A stretch of DNA of 47,645 nucleotides, taken from positions 1 to 47,645 of the forward strand of contig JAQYPT010000101.1 of the NCBI GenBank assembly GCA_028726625.1, in the 5' to 3' direction. The notes under the pieces were generated by a model. The model did not search any database and was not told the origin of the DNA. It saw only the letters and a list, made by a program, of their open reading frames with translations. This document shows positions 1-8,257 of the stretch, piece by piece. The DNA is from Prevotellaceae bacterium. GTDB taxonomy: Bacteria > Bacteroidota > Bacteroidia > Bacteroidales > Bacteroidaceae. Numbering within the stretch: the stretch's first letter is position 1; each line of letters begins with the position of its first letter. The position numbers and the translations under genes are program-made.

Positions 1-105
1 GAGTTCGGGGCGGACGCATTCCTCGAGCTTCATTCCGTCTTTGAGACCGCCAAGAAACACGGAAATACTCCATATAACGCTGTTCAAGCCTTGTTTGAGG
101 TTTGA
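1..105 (+). CDS. 3' end of a probable transposase gene (partial)
   Basis: An open frame enters from the window edge and ends at TGA, giving 34 residues that include LHSVFETAKKHGNTPYNAV. The pattern of an ETAK-x-x-G helix followed by a short hydrophobic end resembles the C-termini of IS66-type transposases. I infer this by resemblance only, because no catalytic region is visible. It stands alone, with about 280 bp of non-coding sequence before the next gene. It could equally be the end of another DNA-binding or unknown protein. Confidence 0.4.
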   Translation, partial: EFGADAFLELHSVFETAKKHGNTPYNAVQALFEV

Positions 106-225
106 AAATCTGGCATGCCATTACCACCGCTGAATAGTTACGAAAAATAACATAGAAAGCGAATTTGGCAAAGCCATGCGGCATGTTCATGTCGGCAGCA
201 TTTGTTTCATTTGCAGAACGCTTGC

Positions 226-278
226 GTTCATTGTCTTGTTTAGTTGATTCGTGCCATTCGTGCCATTCGTTGTTCAAC
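226..278 (+). repeat. 53-bp dispersed repeat, copy 1
   Basis: It starts GTTCATTGTCTTGTTTAGTT and contains two tandem TGCCATTCG-like 9-mers. The same sequence recurs with a few substitutions beyond the next two genes, in the same orientation. Both copies are intergenic. It looks like a member of the family of short non-coding Bacteroidales repeats built on ATTCGTG units. Confidence 0.75.
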
Positions 279-381
279 AGTATTGGCCCTTCAATGAAAT
301 TGCCGTGTGGTCTACAACGGCGAGATATATAATAATAGTTACGATTTCCCGTTATCGTTAAAAAGCACGATTCTATAAAGC

Positions 382-1950
382 ATGAAACATCATATATTAC
401 TGTCCGTTCTACTGTTCGCAACTGGAGTGGGGCATGCCCAGGCCGATTTCGATGCAGAAAACGCATCGCCGTGGAACATCGGTGAGAACATTCATTATCA
501 GGTAGAGTTACAAAGTTCGTTCGCCGATGGCAAAACACCCTTGTGGCTCCATTCCAACCGGCATGGCTTGAGTTCGTTGGAAAAAAACAACGGTTATCTG
601 CGCGCGGCCTTGATCAGACCCTTGCGTACCGACTCGGCGCGCAAATGGGGGATAGGCTATGGCCTGGATGTGGCGGCGGGTGTCAATCATACCAGCAAAA
701 TGATGGTTCAACAGGCCTTTGTCGAGCTGCGGTGGTTGCATGGCGCGCTCTCGATAGGGAGCAAGGAATACCCCATGGAGTTGAAGAACAACCGCTTGAG
801 TAGTGGTTCGCAAACGTTAGGTATCAATGCCCGCCCCGTTCCGCAAGTGCGTTTGGCCTTGCCCGATTACTGGATGTTGCCCTTTGGCAACAGGTTGTTG
901 CATGTGAAAGGACACGTCGCCTACGGCAAGATGACGGACGACAACTGGCAGCACAGTTTTACCCAGCGCCAGTCTAAGTATGCCGATAACGTGCTGTTTC
1001 ACAGCAAGGCTGGCTATTTGAAGATAGGCAATGAAGACCGGTTCTGTCCGTTTTCGATCGAAATGGGGTTGGAGATGGCCACTCTTTTTGGTGGAACGGG
1101 CTATCAACCCAAGTCTGACGGAACGGTCAGCGTAATTCAGAGCCAAACGGGTTTCAGGGCTTTTTGGAATGCCTTCATGCCCGGTGGCTACGACGCGCCT
1201 GAGGAGGGCATCGTTTATCAGAATGTGGAAGGCGATCAACTGGGCAGCTGGCTCATACGGATGAACTATGATGCGGACGCTTGGTGCTTGTCTCTGTATG
1301 GTGAGAAGTTTTTCGAAGACCACTCGTCCATGTTCCAACTCGATTACGACGGGTACGGAACGGGTGACGAATGGAATGTCAAGAAGAAAAGAAAGTTCTT
1401 TGTTTACGACTTCAAGGACATGATGTTAGGTGTGGAACTCAATCTGAAATACAACGACCTGGTGCGCAACGTGGTATTTGAATATCTGTACACCAAGTAT
1501 CAAAGCGGTCCCGTGTATCACGACCACACGCAGAACATGAGTCACCATATCTCGGGCATCGACGATTTTTACAATCACTACATTTACCCCGGGTGGCAGC
1601 ATTGGGGAGAAGTGATGGGCAACCCGCTGTATCGTTCGCCACTCTACAACGAAGATGGACGTATCAACGTTCAGAACAATCGGTTCAAGGCCTTCCACCT
1701 GGGGGTGTCGGGCGAGCCATGGAATGGCGTGAGCTATCGTCTGTTGACCACTTGGCAGGAGGGATTGGGAACCTATAAAATGCCCTTCGCCGCCAAACAG
1801 CACAACGTAAGCGTGATGCTGGAAGTTGGCTGCCGCCTCAAACATGGCTGGAATATCCGAGGAAGCTATGGGGGCGATTTCGGAGACATTTTGGGCAACA
1901 ACCAAGGCGTACAGCTCACCATCAGCAAACATGGAGTGTTCAACCTGTAA
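382..1950 (+). CDS. Wzi-like capsule assembly outer membrane beta-barrel protein
   Basis: The 522-residue protein has a signal peptide (MKHHILLSVLLFATGVGHAQA, cleavage near residue 20). A long chain of alternating aromatic and polar strands rich in W, Y and G follows, and it ends in a short hydrophobic C-terminus. The length and the N-terminal pattern (SPWNIGENIHYQVEL, later LRWLHGALSIGSKEYP) fit the Bacteroidetes capsule-assembly Wzi family. By analogy with E. coli Wzi these barrels sit in the outer membrane and help attach surface polysaccharide; that role is inferred here. A lipoprotein gene follows after 13 bp. The pair is bracketed by 53-bp repeats and lies about 6 kb from the polysaccharide locus, not inside it. 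No clear TAnnTTTG box is visible upstream. Confidence 0.75.
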   Translation: MKHHILLSVLLFATGVGHAQADFDAENASPWNIGENIHYQVELQSSFADGKTPLWLHSNRHGLSSLEKNNGYLRAALIRPLRTDSARKWGIGYGLDVAAGVNHTSKMMVQQAFVELRWLHGALSIGSKEYPMELKNNRLSSGSQTLGINARPVPQVRLALPDYWMLPFGNRLLHVKGHVAYGKMTDDNWQHSFTQRQSKYADNVLFHSKAGYLKIGNEDRFCPFSIEMGLEMATLFGGTGYQPKSDGTVSVIQSQTGFRAFWNAFMPGGYDAPEEGIVYQNVEGDQLGSWLIRMNYDADAWCLSLYGEKFFEDHSSMFQLDYDGYGTGDEWNVKKKRKFFVYDFKDMMLGVELNLKYNDLVRNVVFEYLYTKYQSGPVYHDHTQNMSHHISGIDDFYNHYIYPGWQHWGEVMGNPLYRSPLYNEDGRINVQNNRFKAFHLGVSGEPWNGVSYRLLTTWQEGLGTYKMPFAAKQHNVSVMLEVGCRLKHGWNIRGSYGGDFGDILGNNQGVQLTISKHGVFNL

Positions 1951-1963
1951 ACGGATTATTGAA

Positions 1964-2404
1964 ATGAAAAAAGTATCTTATATCCTCCTCTCTATCCTGA
2001 TGCTCGCAACATGGACCTCGTGCGAGCTGGAAACATCTAACAATGGGGCCTTAGATGGTTATTGGCGTTTGCAACAAGTAGACACCTTGCAAACCAAGGG
2101 GACGGCCGACCTCTCTACGCAACGATTGTTTTGGTCGGTTCAAGGCAAGATACTCATGCTCAACGATTTGGATTACCGGTACCCTGAGTGTGTGATGGAG
2201 TTTGAACACCGTGACCAGCGTCTGACGTTGCACAGGCCATTGATTTCAGATCGTACCAAGGGCGACCCCGTGATAGACGATGTGAAGATTCTCTATCCAT
2301 ACGGCATTCGGCGACTGGATGAGCAGTTTGAGGTGGAACGGTTAGATGGTTCGCGTATGATTCTGCGCAGTGAGCAGCTTCGGTTGGTGTTCACCAAATT
2401 TTAA
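1964..2404 (+). CDS. small lipoprotein with lipocalin-like domain
   Basis: The protein has 146 residues starting MKKVSYILLSILMLATWTSC. A basic start, a hydrophobic stretch and a Cys near residue 20 mark a lipoprotein, although the lipobox (WTSC) lacks the usual Leu at -3. The mature part begins near GALDGYWRLQQVDTL, the G-x-W-x-L strand that opens lipocalin-like domains in Bacteroidetes lipoproteins. The rest is beta-rich with no catalytic motif. I chose this ATG because it gives the signal sequence; a longer in-frame reading runs back into the preceding gene. It is 13 bp downstream of the Wzi-like gene and probably co-transcribed, so it may be a periplasmic or outer membrane partner of it. 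Confidence 0.6.
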   Translation: MKKVSYILLSILMLATWTSCELETSNNGALDGYWRLQQVDTLQTKGTADLSTQRLFWSVQGKILMLNDLDYRYPECVMEFEHRDQRLTLHRPLISDRTKGDPVIDDVKILYPYGIRRLDEQFEVERLDGSRMILRSEQLRLVFTKF

Positions 2405-2495
2405 ATGCAACGGATGGCCCGTTCACTACAAATGGTCGTTTGTCGTCAACCTTATTTTTTGTTTTAACAACGAATTGAACCAATAAAACAAATCC

Positions 2496-2548
2496 GTTCA
2501 TTGTCTTGTTTAGTTGATTCGTGTCATTTGTGTCATTCGTAGTTCAAC
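2496..2548 (+). repeat. 53-bp dispersed repeat, copy 2
   Basis: This is a near-identical second copy of the repeat found before the Wzi-like gene, in the same orientation. Differences are mainly C-to-T changes inside the two TGTCATTCG-type units. The pair of direct repeats brackets exactly the Wzi-like and lipoprotein genes. Confidence 0.75.
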
Positions 2549-2582
2549 CACAATCATGTTCATTCGTTGTTGAAACAAAAAG

Positions 2583-2617
2583 AAAAGGGGGTGCATCAAA
2601 ACGATGATGCATCCCCC
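2583..2617 (-). terminator. intrinsic terminator of the dcuB-ansB-porin-aspA operon
   Basis: On the minus strand a GC-rich stem (GGGGGATGCATCA paired with TGATGCACCCCC, one bulged base, six-base loop) is followed by TTTTCTTTTTG. It lies about 30 bp past the aspA stop codon, which is the expected place for the operon's end. Confidence 0.85.
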
Positions 2618-2648
2618 TATCATGTTGTCAGGGCTTTCGCCCCATGCT

Positions 2649-4058
2649 TTATAGGTTGTGTGATTGCAACATGGCCTTTGGGTCGAGAATCTTGTCAACC
2701 TCTTCGGCACTCATGAGCTTCTTCTCCACCACAATCTCGTGCAGGCTCTTACCGGTCTCCAGTGCTTCCTTAGCTACCTTGGTGCTGTTTTTGTACCCAA
2801 TGTATGGGTTCAGCGCCGTGACGATGCCGATGGAATGCTTCACCATATCGAGGTTGTGCTTCTCGTTCAAGGTGATGCCGCTTACGCATTTCTCCCTGAA
2901 GGTGTTCATGACGTTGGTCATCCAGGTGATGCTTTCAAACATGCACTCTACGATGACAGGCTCCATGACGTTGAGTTGCAGCTGTCCGGCTTCGGCAGCC
3001 ATGGTGATGGCCATGTCGTTACCGATGACCTTGAAGCACACTTGGTTGGTTACCTCGGGTATGACGGGGTTCACCTTACCCGGCATGATGGAAGAACCTG
3101 GTGCCATGGCGGGCAGATTGATTTCGTGCAAGCCGCAACGAGGACCTGATGCCATGAGGCGGAGGTCGTTGCAAATCTTGGATAACTTGACCGCCAGTCG
3201 CTTCAATGCTCCTGAGTAGCTTACATAATCGCTGGTGTCTGGTGTGGCCGCAATCATGTCTTTGGCCTTCACAAACTTGTCGCCGGTGAACTTGGTGAGA
3301 TACTCGGTCACCAAATCAGCATAGCCTGGTACGGCATTGAGGCCTGTGCCAATGGCTGTGGCCCCCATGTTGATGGTGAGTAGTTTCTTCGCATTGTATT
3401 CGATGTACTCCAGCTCATCTTCCAATGTGTTGGCGTAGGCGGCGAACTCTTGTCCCGATGTCATAGGCACAGCGTCTTGCAGTTGGGTGCGACCCATCTT
3501 CACAGCGTCTTTAAACTCGTTGGCCTTGGTGCGCAAGCAGTTTACAAGTGCTTTCAAACTCTTCAACAAGTCTTTGTTCATGCGGTAGGCCGCATAGCGT
3601 AAAGCCGTTGGGTAAGCGTCGTTGGTAGACTGTCCGCAGTTGACATGGTCGTTGGGGTAGCAGTGCACATAGTCACCTTTCTCATATCCCATCAACTCCA
3701 ATGCACGGTTGGCAATCACCTCGTTAGCATTCATATTCACGGATGTGCCGGCTCCACCTTGCATCATGTCAATGCAGAAGTTGTCCCACAGCTTGCCTCC
3801 AATGATATCATCGGCAGCTTGACAGATGTGTTCTGCAATTTTTTTGTCAAGGGCACCCAACTCAGCGTTGGCTGCTGCTGCTGCCTTCTTGACGTATGCG
3901 ATGGCCATGATGAACTGGGGATAATCGCACATCTTGGTATTGGAAATGCGATAATTGTTGATGGCGCGCTGCGTTTGAACGCCATAATAAGCGTTTGCTG
4001 GCACTTGTAATTCGCCCAAGAGATCAGACTCTATTCTGTATTTTTCGTTTTGTTCCAT
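2649..4058 (-). CDS. aspA: aspartate ammonia-lyase (aspartase)
   Basis: Converts L-aspartate to fumarate and ammonia in the cytoplasm. The protein is 469 residues from MEQNEKYRIESDLLGE, the usual aspartase length. It follows the family over its whole length: DLLGELQVPANAYYGVQTQRAI, GGAGTSVNMNANEVIANRALE, the QSTNDAYPT substrate loop, and the fumarase/aspartase signature GSSIMPGKVNP, whose serine is the catalytic base in this superfamily. An in-frame ATG 15 codons upstream exists, but it would add a leader not seen in aspartases and would start beside a hairpin. It is the last gene of an operon with a porin, periplasmic asparaginase and Dcu transporter. This places it in asparagine/aspartate to fumarate to succinate anaerobic metabolism. 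Confidence 0.95.
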   Translation of the reverse strand: MEQNEKYRIESDLLGELQVPANAYYGVQTQRAINNYRISNTKMCDYPQFIMAIAYVKKAAAAANAELGALDKKIAEHICQAADDIIGGKLWDNFCIDMMQGGAGTSVNMNANEVIANRALELMGYEKGDYVHCYPNDHVNCGQSTNDAYPTALRYAAYRMNKDLLKSLKALVNCLRTKANEFKDAVKMGRTQLQDAVPMTSGQEFAAYANTLEDELEYIEYNAKKLLTINMGATAIGTGLNAVPGYADLVTEYLTKFTGDKFVKAKDMIAATPDTSDYVSYSGALKRLAVKLSKICNDLRLMASGPRCGLHEINLPAMAPGSSIMPGKVNPVIPEVTNQVCFKVIGNDMAITMAAEAGQLQLNVMEPVIVECMFESITWMTNVMNTFREKCVSGITLNEKHNLDMVKHSIGIVTALNPYIGYKNSTKVAKEALETGKSLHEIVVEKKLMSAEEVDKILDPKAMLQSHNL

Positions 4059-4104
4059 TGTGTTTGCTATTGATTTATGTAGTTGTTTTTTTATGTTTGT
4101 CATG

Positions 4105-4148
4105 GTTCGTCATTAACAGACGAACGTGGACACGAGGGGTGTCTCACG
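4105..4148 (-). other. two adjacent hairpins between porin and aspA
   Basis: One inverted repeat is GTTCGTC-ATTAACA-GACGAAC (4105-4125). It abuts a second, CGTGGACAC / GTGTCTCACG with one bulge (4125-4148). Neither is followed by a U-run on the transcribed strand, so neither is an intrinsic terminator. In the operon mRNA they would sit between the porin stop and the aspA start, where they could protect or process the transcript or lower aspA translation. The function is not shown by sequence alone. Confidence 0.55.
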
Positions 4149-4174
4149 TTCATCTTGGTGTAAAAGGCCTGTTG

Positions 4175-5374
4175 TTAGAATGCCTTGATTCTGTACATAA
4201 AGCCCAGTTCGATGCGATTGGTGTTGTAGTCAGCCAATTTACTCTTGTCCGTGAACTTGAAGTTACGGCCGATGTATGACAAGAATACGCGGCAGTCTTG
4301 TGACTTGACGGGATAATATTCCAAGCTGGCCATGTAACCAAAAGACTTACGGTAGTTCTTGAGTTCTTCTATCTTGCTGACACTTGCCGTTTCGTACATA
4401 CCTTTGAGCATCAGGTTCCACTGATCAACGAACTGCCAATTGGCCTTGGTTACAAACGAATTGTAGTTCACCTTGCCAAACCGCACGTTGCCTGGTCCGC
4501 GGAATTGTGACAGGTCGTTGGTGGCAATGCCCAGACGGTCTACGTCATCAAAGGCGCCCATGTAGTCGAAATACCACTGGAAGGTGGGCAAGTTGAGCTT
4601 TTGACCAAGCATCACCATCTGGCTGCTCTGGTCTTTAGCCTGTGTTTGTGTGCCCACGCCCCAACGTGTCTGCAGCTTATCGCCAAAGAAATTACCGTTC
4701 CACAATAAGATATAGGTCAATGGATGTTTGGCAGCTTCCACGGCTTCAGTCTTTCCGTTTTCTTTCATCACCTTGAGGTCAGCCCCGTATTCTTGAGCCA
4801 ACTTGTTGTTGTAAGCATTGGTGATGTTCAGGTTGAACTCCTGAGATTCCACGGGTTTGAATGCGAAGTTTACGCCGGCCATGAAGTTATCCATGTTGTC
4901 AATCATATCAGAGTATTGGTAGATGTACATGGGGTTCTCGTCAAATTCGAATCCACCCCAGTTCTGACACATCTTACCACCCGTGATACCGAGCTTGTCG
5001 GTGACCTGATAACCCACCGAAAGAATGTCGGTAGCCTTGGCAAAGTTGTCCTCGCCCTGTGCACCATTGGCTTTGTTCAAGCGGTGACGGAAGCGGTAAG
5101 AGAGTTTGCCGAAGGAACCTTTGATTTCCAATCGGGCTTGCTTGTTCTTGAAGGATGATCCCCAATCGTTGCCATCGTAGGCCTCTTGGAAGGAAGACGC
5201 ATAGTTGAAGTATACGTTGAATGCGTCGCTTTTCTTCTCCAATTTGAACAGACGGCTTGCCAACGACTCGTAATTGCCATCTTCGCCACCCATGCCTGTA
5301 TTGTTACCTTGTGCGCTTGCGCCCAGTGCCAAAGACATCATAGCGCAAATCATCATTATTTTTTTCATGTTCAT
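4175..5374 (-). CDS. outer membrane porin (phosphate-selective porin O/P-like family)
   Basis: The 399-residue protein begins MNMKKIMMICAMMSLALGASAQG, a clear signal peptide. Many amphipathic strands follow (RLEIKGSFGKLSYRFRHRL, DILSVGYQVTDKLGITGGK, QTRWGVGTQTQ, RIELGFMYRIKAF) and the chain ends in a C-terminal Phe, as outer membrane barrels do. The pattern fits Bacteroidetes porins of the O/P type. I chose the first of two close ATGs because AGGAA lies 8 bases before it. It sits 30 bp after ansB and before aspA, so the likely job is letting amino acids or C4-dicarboxylates cross the outer membrane for this pathway. Substrate choice is inferred from context only. Confidence 0.75.
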   Translation of the reverse strand: MNMKKIMMICAMMSLALGASAQGNNTGMGGEDGNYESLASRLFKLEKKSDAFNVYFNYASSFQEAYDGNDWGSSFKNKQARLEIKGSFGKLSYRFRHRLNKANGAQGEDNFAKATDILSVGYQVTDKLGITGGKMCQNWGGFEFDENPMYIYQYSDMIDNMDNFMAGVNFAFKPVESQEFNLNITNAYNNKLAQEYGADLKVMKENGKTEAVEAAKHPLTYILLWNGNFFGDKLQTRWGVGTQTQAKDQSSQMVMLGQKLNLPTFQWYFDYMGAFDDVDRLGIATNDLSQFRGPGNVRFGKVNYNSFVTKANWQFVDQWNLMLKGMYETASVSKIEELKNYRKSFGYMASLEYYPVKSQDCRVFLSYIGRNFKFTDKSKLADYNTNRIELGFMYRIKAF

Positions 5375-5404
5375 TATGTTTATTCCTGTTAGCAATGATA
5401 GGAA

Positions 5405-6457
5405 TTAATATTCTTGGTAGTACTTCTGAATTTGCTGCCAGTCGTGTGTTTTCGTCAAAGCCAGCATCAACAATACGCGTGCCTTCTGAGGATTGAGGTT
5501 GAGAGATGCCACGAAATGATATTTGTTGTCATCTACCTCAGCATTCAGATTGGTAGGACCTGTGGGTACACGACTTGAACGAACAATTTGGATGCCGCTG
5601 TTCTGTGCTTTGATAGCCACGTCGAAAACATCTTTGTAGAAGTTGCCGTCGCCAACACCTGCCAACACGATGCCATCGTACTTGGCATCAACGAATGCCT
5701 TGATAGGAAGGTCAGAGCAGTTGGAGTAACCGTAGATGATGCCCACCTGTGGCAATTTGTCGAGATTGTCGACGTTGAATTCAGATGCAGTTCCGCGCTT
5801 GTAGGCTGGTGTTTGCAGATAGCAAGCCTTACCGTTGAACACGTTACCAATTTGACCATAGATGCCACCCTTGAATGTACCGCAGTCGGTGGTGTGTGTC
5901 TTGATGACCGATTTGGCATCAAACAGTTGGTCGTTCATACAAACCATCACGCCCTTGTCGCGCGACTCGGGTGTAGCAATGGCAGCCACTGCATTGTACA
6001 GGTTGGCGGGTCCATCGGCAGAGATGGCTGTGGCCGAACGCATGGCACCTACCAAGATCACAGGCTTGTTGCTGTGTACGGTGAGGCTCAAGAAGTAAGC
6101 AGTTTCTTCCATGGTGTCGGTTCCATGAGTGATCAGCACGCCGTCATATCCTTCTTGGTTGAGCAGCTGGTTGATTCGTTTGGCCAGTTTCAGCCACACT
6201 TTGTCGTTCATGTCCTGACTACCGATGTTGCAAATTTGCTCACCCGATACGTCAGCGATGTCTTGAATCTGCGGAACGGCAGCAATCAAGATTTGCACTC
6301 CCAATTGGCCGGCATTGTAAGACGATGAGGTAGAACTTGTGGAGACACCAGCAATGGTACCACCTGTTGCCAAGATGCGAACCTTAGGTTTGGCACATAG
6401 ACCAACGGTAACGAACAATGCAACAATCACCAGGATGTTGATACGTAAATGTTTCAT
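5405..6457 (-). CDS. ansB: periplasmic L-asparaginase, type II
   Basis: Hydrolyses L-asparagine to aspartate and ammonia. The 350-residue protein carries a signal peptide (MKHLRINILVIVALFVTVGLCA). Both family signatures follow: ATGGTIAG at residues 30-37 with the nucleophile Thr34, and LITHGTDTMEETAYFL around 108-123 with the Thr-Asp pair (T113, D114). A later MNDQLFDAKSVIKTHT segment holds the catalytic Lys. The signal peptide puts it in the periplasm, as for high-affinity type II enzymes. It is 32 bp downstream of the Dcu transporter gene and followed closely by a porin and aspartase. The product aspartate would be imported by Dcu and deaminated by AspA. Confidence 0.95.
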   Translation of the reverse strand: MKHLRINILVIVALFVTVGLCAKPKVRILATGGTIAGVSTSSTSSSYNAGQLGVQILIAAVPQIQDIADVSGEQICNIGSQDMNDKVWLKLAKRINQLLNQEGYDGVLITHGTDTMEETAYFLSLTVHSNKPVILVGAMRSATAISADGPANLYNAVAAIATPESRDKGVMVCMNDQLFDAKSVIKTHTTDCGTFKGGIYGQIGNVFNGKACYLQTPAYKRGTASEFNVDNLDKLPQVGIIYGYSNCSDLPIKAFVDAKYDGIVLAGVGDGNFYKDVFDVAIKAQNSGIQIVRSSRVPTGPTNLNAEVDDNKYHFVASLNLNPQKARVLLMLALTKTHDWQQIQKYYQEY

Positions 6458-6489
6458 AATAAATTGTTTTTAAGTGATTAAATATGATA

Positions 6490-7836
6490 TCAATAAAATA
6501 TTTGCGTAATCAAGAAAGCCAGTGCGATGGACACGATGGTTGTGATGAATCCAGACAACTGGAAGCTATGATTGATGACGTACCGACCGATGCGCGTGGT
6601 GCCGGTTCGGTCAAAATTGATGGCTGCCACCTCGGTGGGGTAGTTGGGCATGAAGAAATAACCGTTGCAGGCAGGGAACATCGCCAGCAGGTATAGCGGG
6701 TTGATGCCCAGCAACACACCCAGGGGATAGATGGTGCGCACGGTGGCTGCCTGTGAGAACAGCATGATGCTCATGATGAAGAGGATGATGGCGAACAAGA
6801 AGGGAGCTGCTTGTACCCAATCGGCCAGGTGAGTGACGAAGAAGTCTTTGTTGCCATTGAAGAAGGTATCGCCCATCCAGGCAATACCGAAGATGCTCAC
6901 CATGGCGTTCATGCCGGCAGCAAAGACACTTCCCTTGGCAGCTGTGGCCACATTGCCCTTGCCTACAAGGAGAATCAACGCAGCCGCCGACATCATCACA
7001 ATCTCGATCATCTCGGAGGTGGCTATCGGCGTCATCACACCGTCTACCATGTGATGAGGCTTCAGTTGAGGGAACAGACCAAATGTTACCACCAGCGCAA
7101 CGCCCAGCAAGAAGGCATACACGGAGTATTTTGCGCGTGGGTTGGGGTTGGCGTTCATTTGCTGCATGCGTTTCAGCTCTTCTTCTGGATTGATTTCGCC
7201 AGATGCCACCTTGGCTTGGTAGATGGGGTCGTCTTCCAACTCTTTGCCTATCCGGTTCTGCACAAACGCTGCCACGAGAATGGCCACGAAAGAGGCAGGA
7301 ATGCACACAATCAGCACATCGGCCAGGTCGATGCCTTTCAAGCCCAGGATATCTGTACTGATGATGGCTGCCGTAGCGGCACTCACGGGACTACCGGTGA
7401 TGCCCAGCGAAGCAGCAATAACACTGACGCTCAATGGTCTTTCGGGTCTAATTTTGTTGGCCTGGGCTATCTCAGAAATGATGGGGAGCAGGGAATAACA
7501 GGTGTGCGCCGTGCCAGCCAACAGGCAGAACATCCAGCATGCCAACGGACCATAATAGGTGATTTGACTGGGATGCTTGCGCAAGAACTTGCCCGTGACA
7601 CCCACCAGATAATCTAAACCTCCCGTGGCTTGTAGGGCTGAAGCTGCTACAATGACTGAAACGATAATCATCATCACATCGATAGGTGCTTTTCCCGGTG
7701 CCAGACCGAAGACAAAGACCAATAAGAAAGTACCTACCATACCGTAGATACCCATGCCGATGCCGCCTACGCGGGCACCAATGAAGATGAAGCCAAATAC
7801 AATGAGTAGTTGTAAGATGATGAGTGTAGTAGCCAT
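6490..7836 (-). CDS. dcuB: anaerobic C4-dicarboxylate transporter (Dcu family)
   Basis: This is a 448-residue inner membrane protein with about ten or more hydrophobic segments. The segments VFVFGLAPGKAPIDVMMIIVS and ASALQATGGLDYLVG, and the later IRPERPLSVSVIAASLGITGSPVSA, closely follow the DcuA/DcuB family, and DcuB slightly better in the PGKxPxDVM segment and in length. Known members exchange fumarate, malate or aspartate for succinate during anaerobic growth. It is the first gene of the operon, so import of aspartate or fumarate coupled to succinate export fits its neighbours. DcuA versus DcuB cannot be settled from sequence alone. Confidence 0.88.
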   Translation of the reverse strand: MATTLIILQLLIVFGFIFIGARVGGIGMGIYGMVGTFLLVFVFGLAPGKAPIDVMMIIVSVIVAASALQATGGLDYLVGVTGKFLRKHPSQITYYGPLACWMFCLLAGTAHTCYSLLPIISEIAQANKIRPERPLSVSVIAASLGITGSPVSAATAAIISTDILGLKGIDLADVLIVCIPASFVAILVAAFVQNRIGKELEDDPIYQAKVASGEINPEEELKRMQQMNANPNPRAKYSVYAFLLGVALVVTFGLFPQLKPHHMVDGVMTPIATSEMIEIVMMSAAALILLVGKGNVATAAKGSVFAAGMNAMVSIFGIAWMGDTFFNGNKDFFVTHLADWVQAAPFLFAIILFIMSIMLFSQAATVRTIYPLGVLLGINPLYLLAMFPACNGYFFMPNYPTEVAAINFDRTGTTRIGRYVINHSFQLSGFITTIVSIALAFLITQIFY

Positions 7837-8257
7837 TTGTTTTTACTTACAGTTTTAGAAATGCGACCGCAAAGTAAAGAAAACACAATGGTTTTGCTTT
7901 GTTTTTATGTTAATTAATGTAATTGTTAACGCAAATTAACCCATAAAGGAGGCGTGATGTTTCTTTTTGTAACCTGTGTTGGGTTGTTTCAGTGAAATGC
8001 CTGTGCCCCATCCGCTATCAAAAACGATGGATTCGATATTAACAAATGCAACATCTTTGGCATTACGCATGGCATAACATGGTGGTGGATGTTGTTTCTG
8101 GGGGAAATTTGGTGCTTACCATTCAAATTGTTGTTCATGAAAAAGGATATGACTTTTTTAGACGAACAATCTTTCATAACAGAAAGTGCCGTTTAGAGTT
8201 TTGTGTTTTCTTGATTGGTAGTCCTTTTTCGATGTGAAGGGAGCGAACGAGGTTGGG
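7837..8257. other. intergenic region upstream of dcuB with a GTTAA-N12-TTAAC dyad
   Basis: I see no convincing gene here; short open frames exist on both strands but lack any recognisable protein pattern. Position 7909-7930 reads GTTAATTAATGTAATTGTTAAC, an inverted repeat of GTTAA arms 12 bases apart, about 75 bp before the dcuB start. It could be an operator for an anaerobic or carbon-source regulator of the CRP/FNR type, but the arms match neither consensus. A TTACTTTG near -7-like sequence lies at about 7870-7877 on the minus strand, one base off TAnnTTTG. Confidence 0.35.

Noticed and set aside
7989..8237. Short overlapping open frames on both strands in the gap before dcuB
   Set aside because: Neither has a ribosome site, promoter box or recognisable protein pattern.
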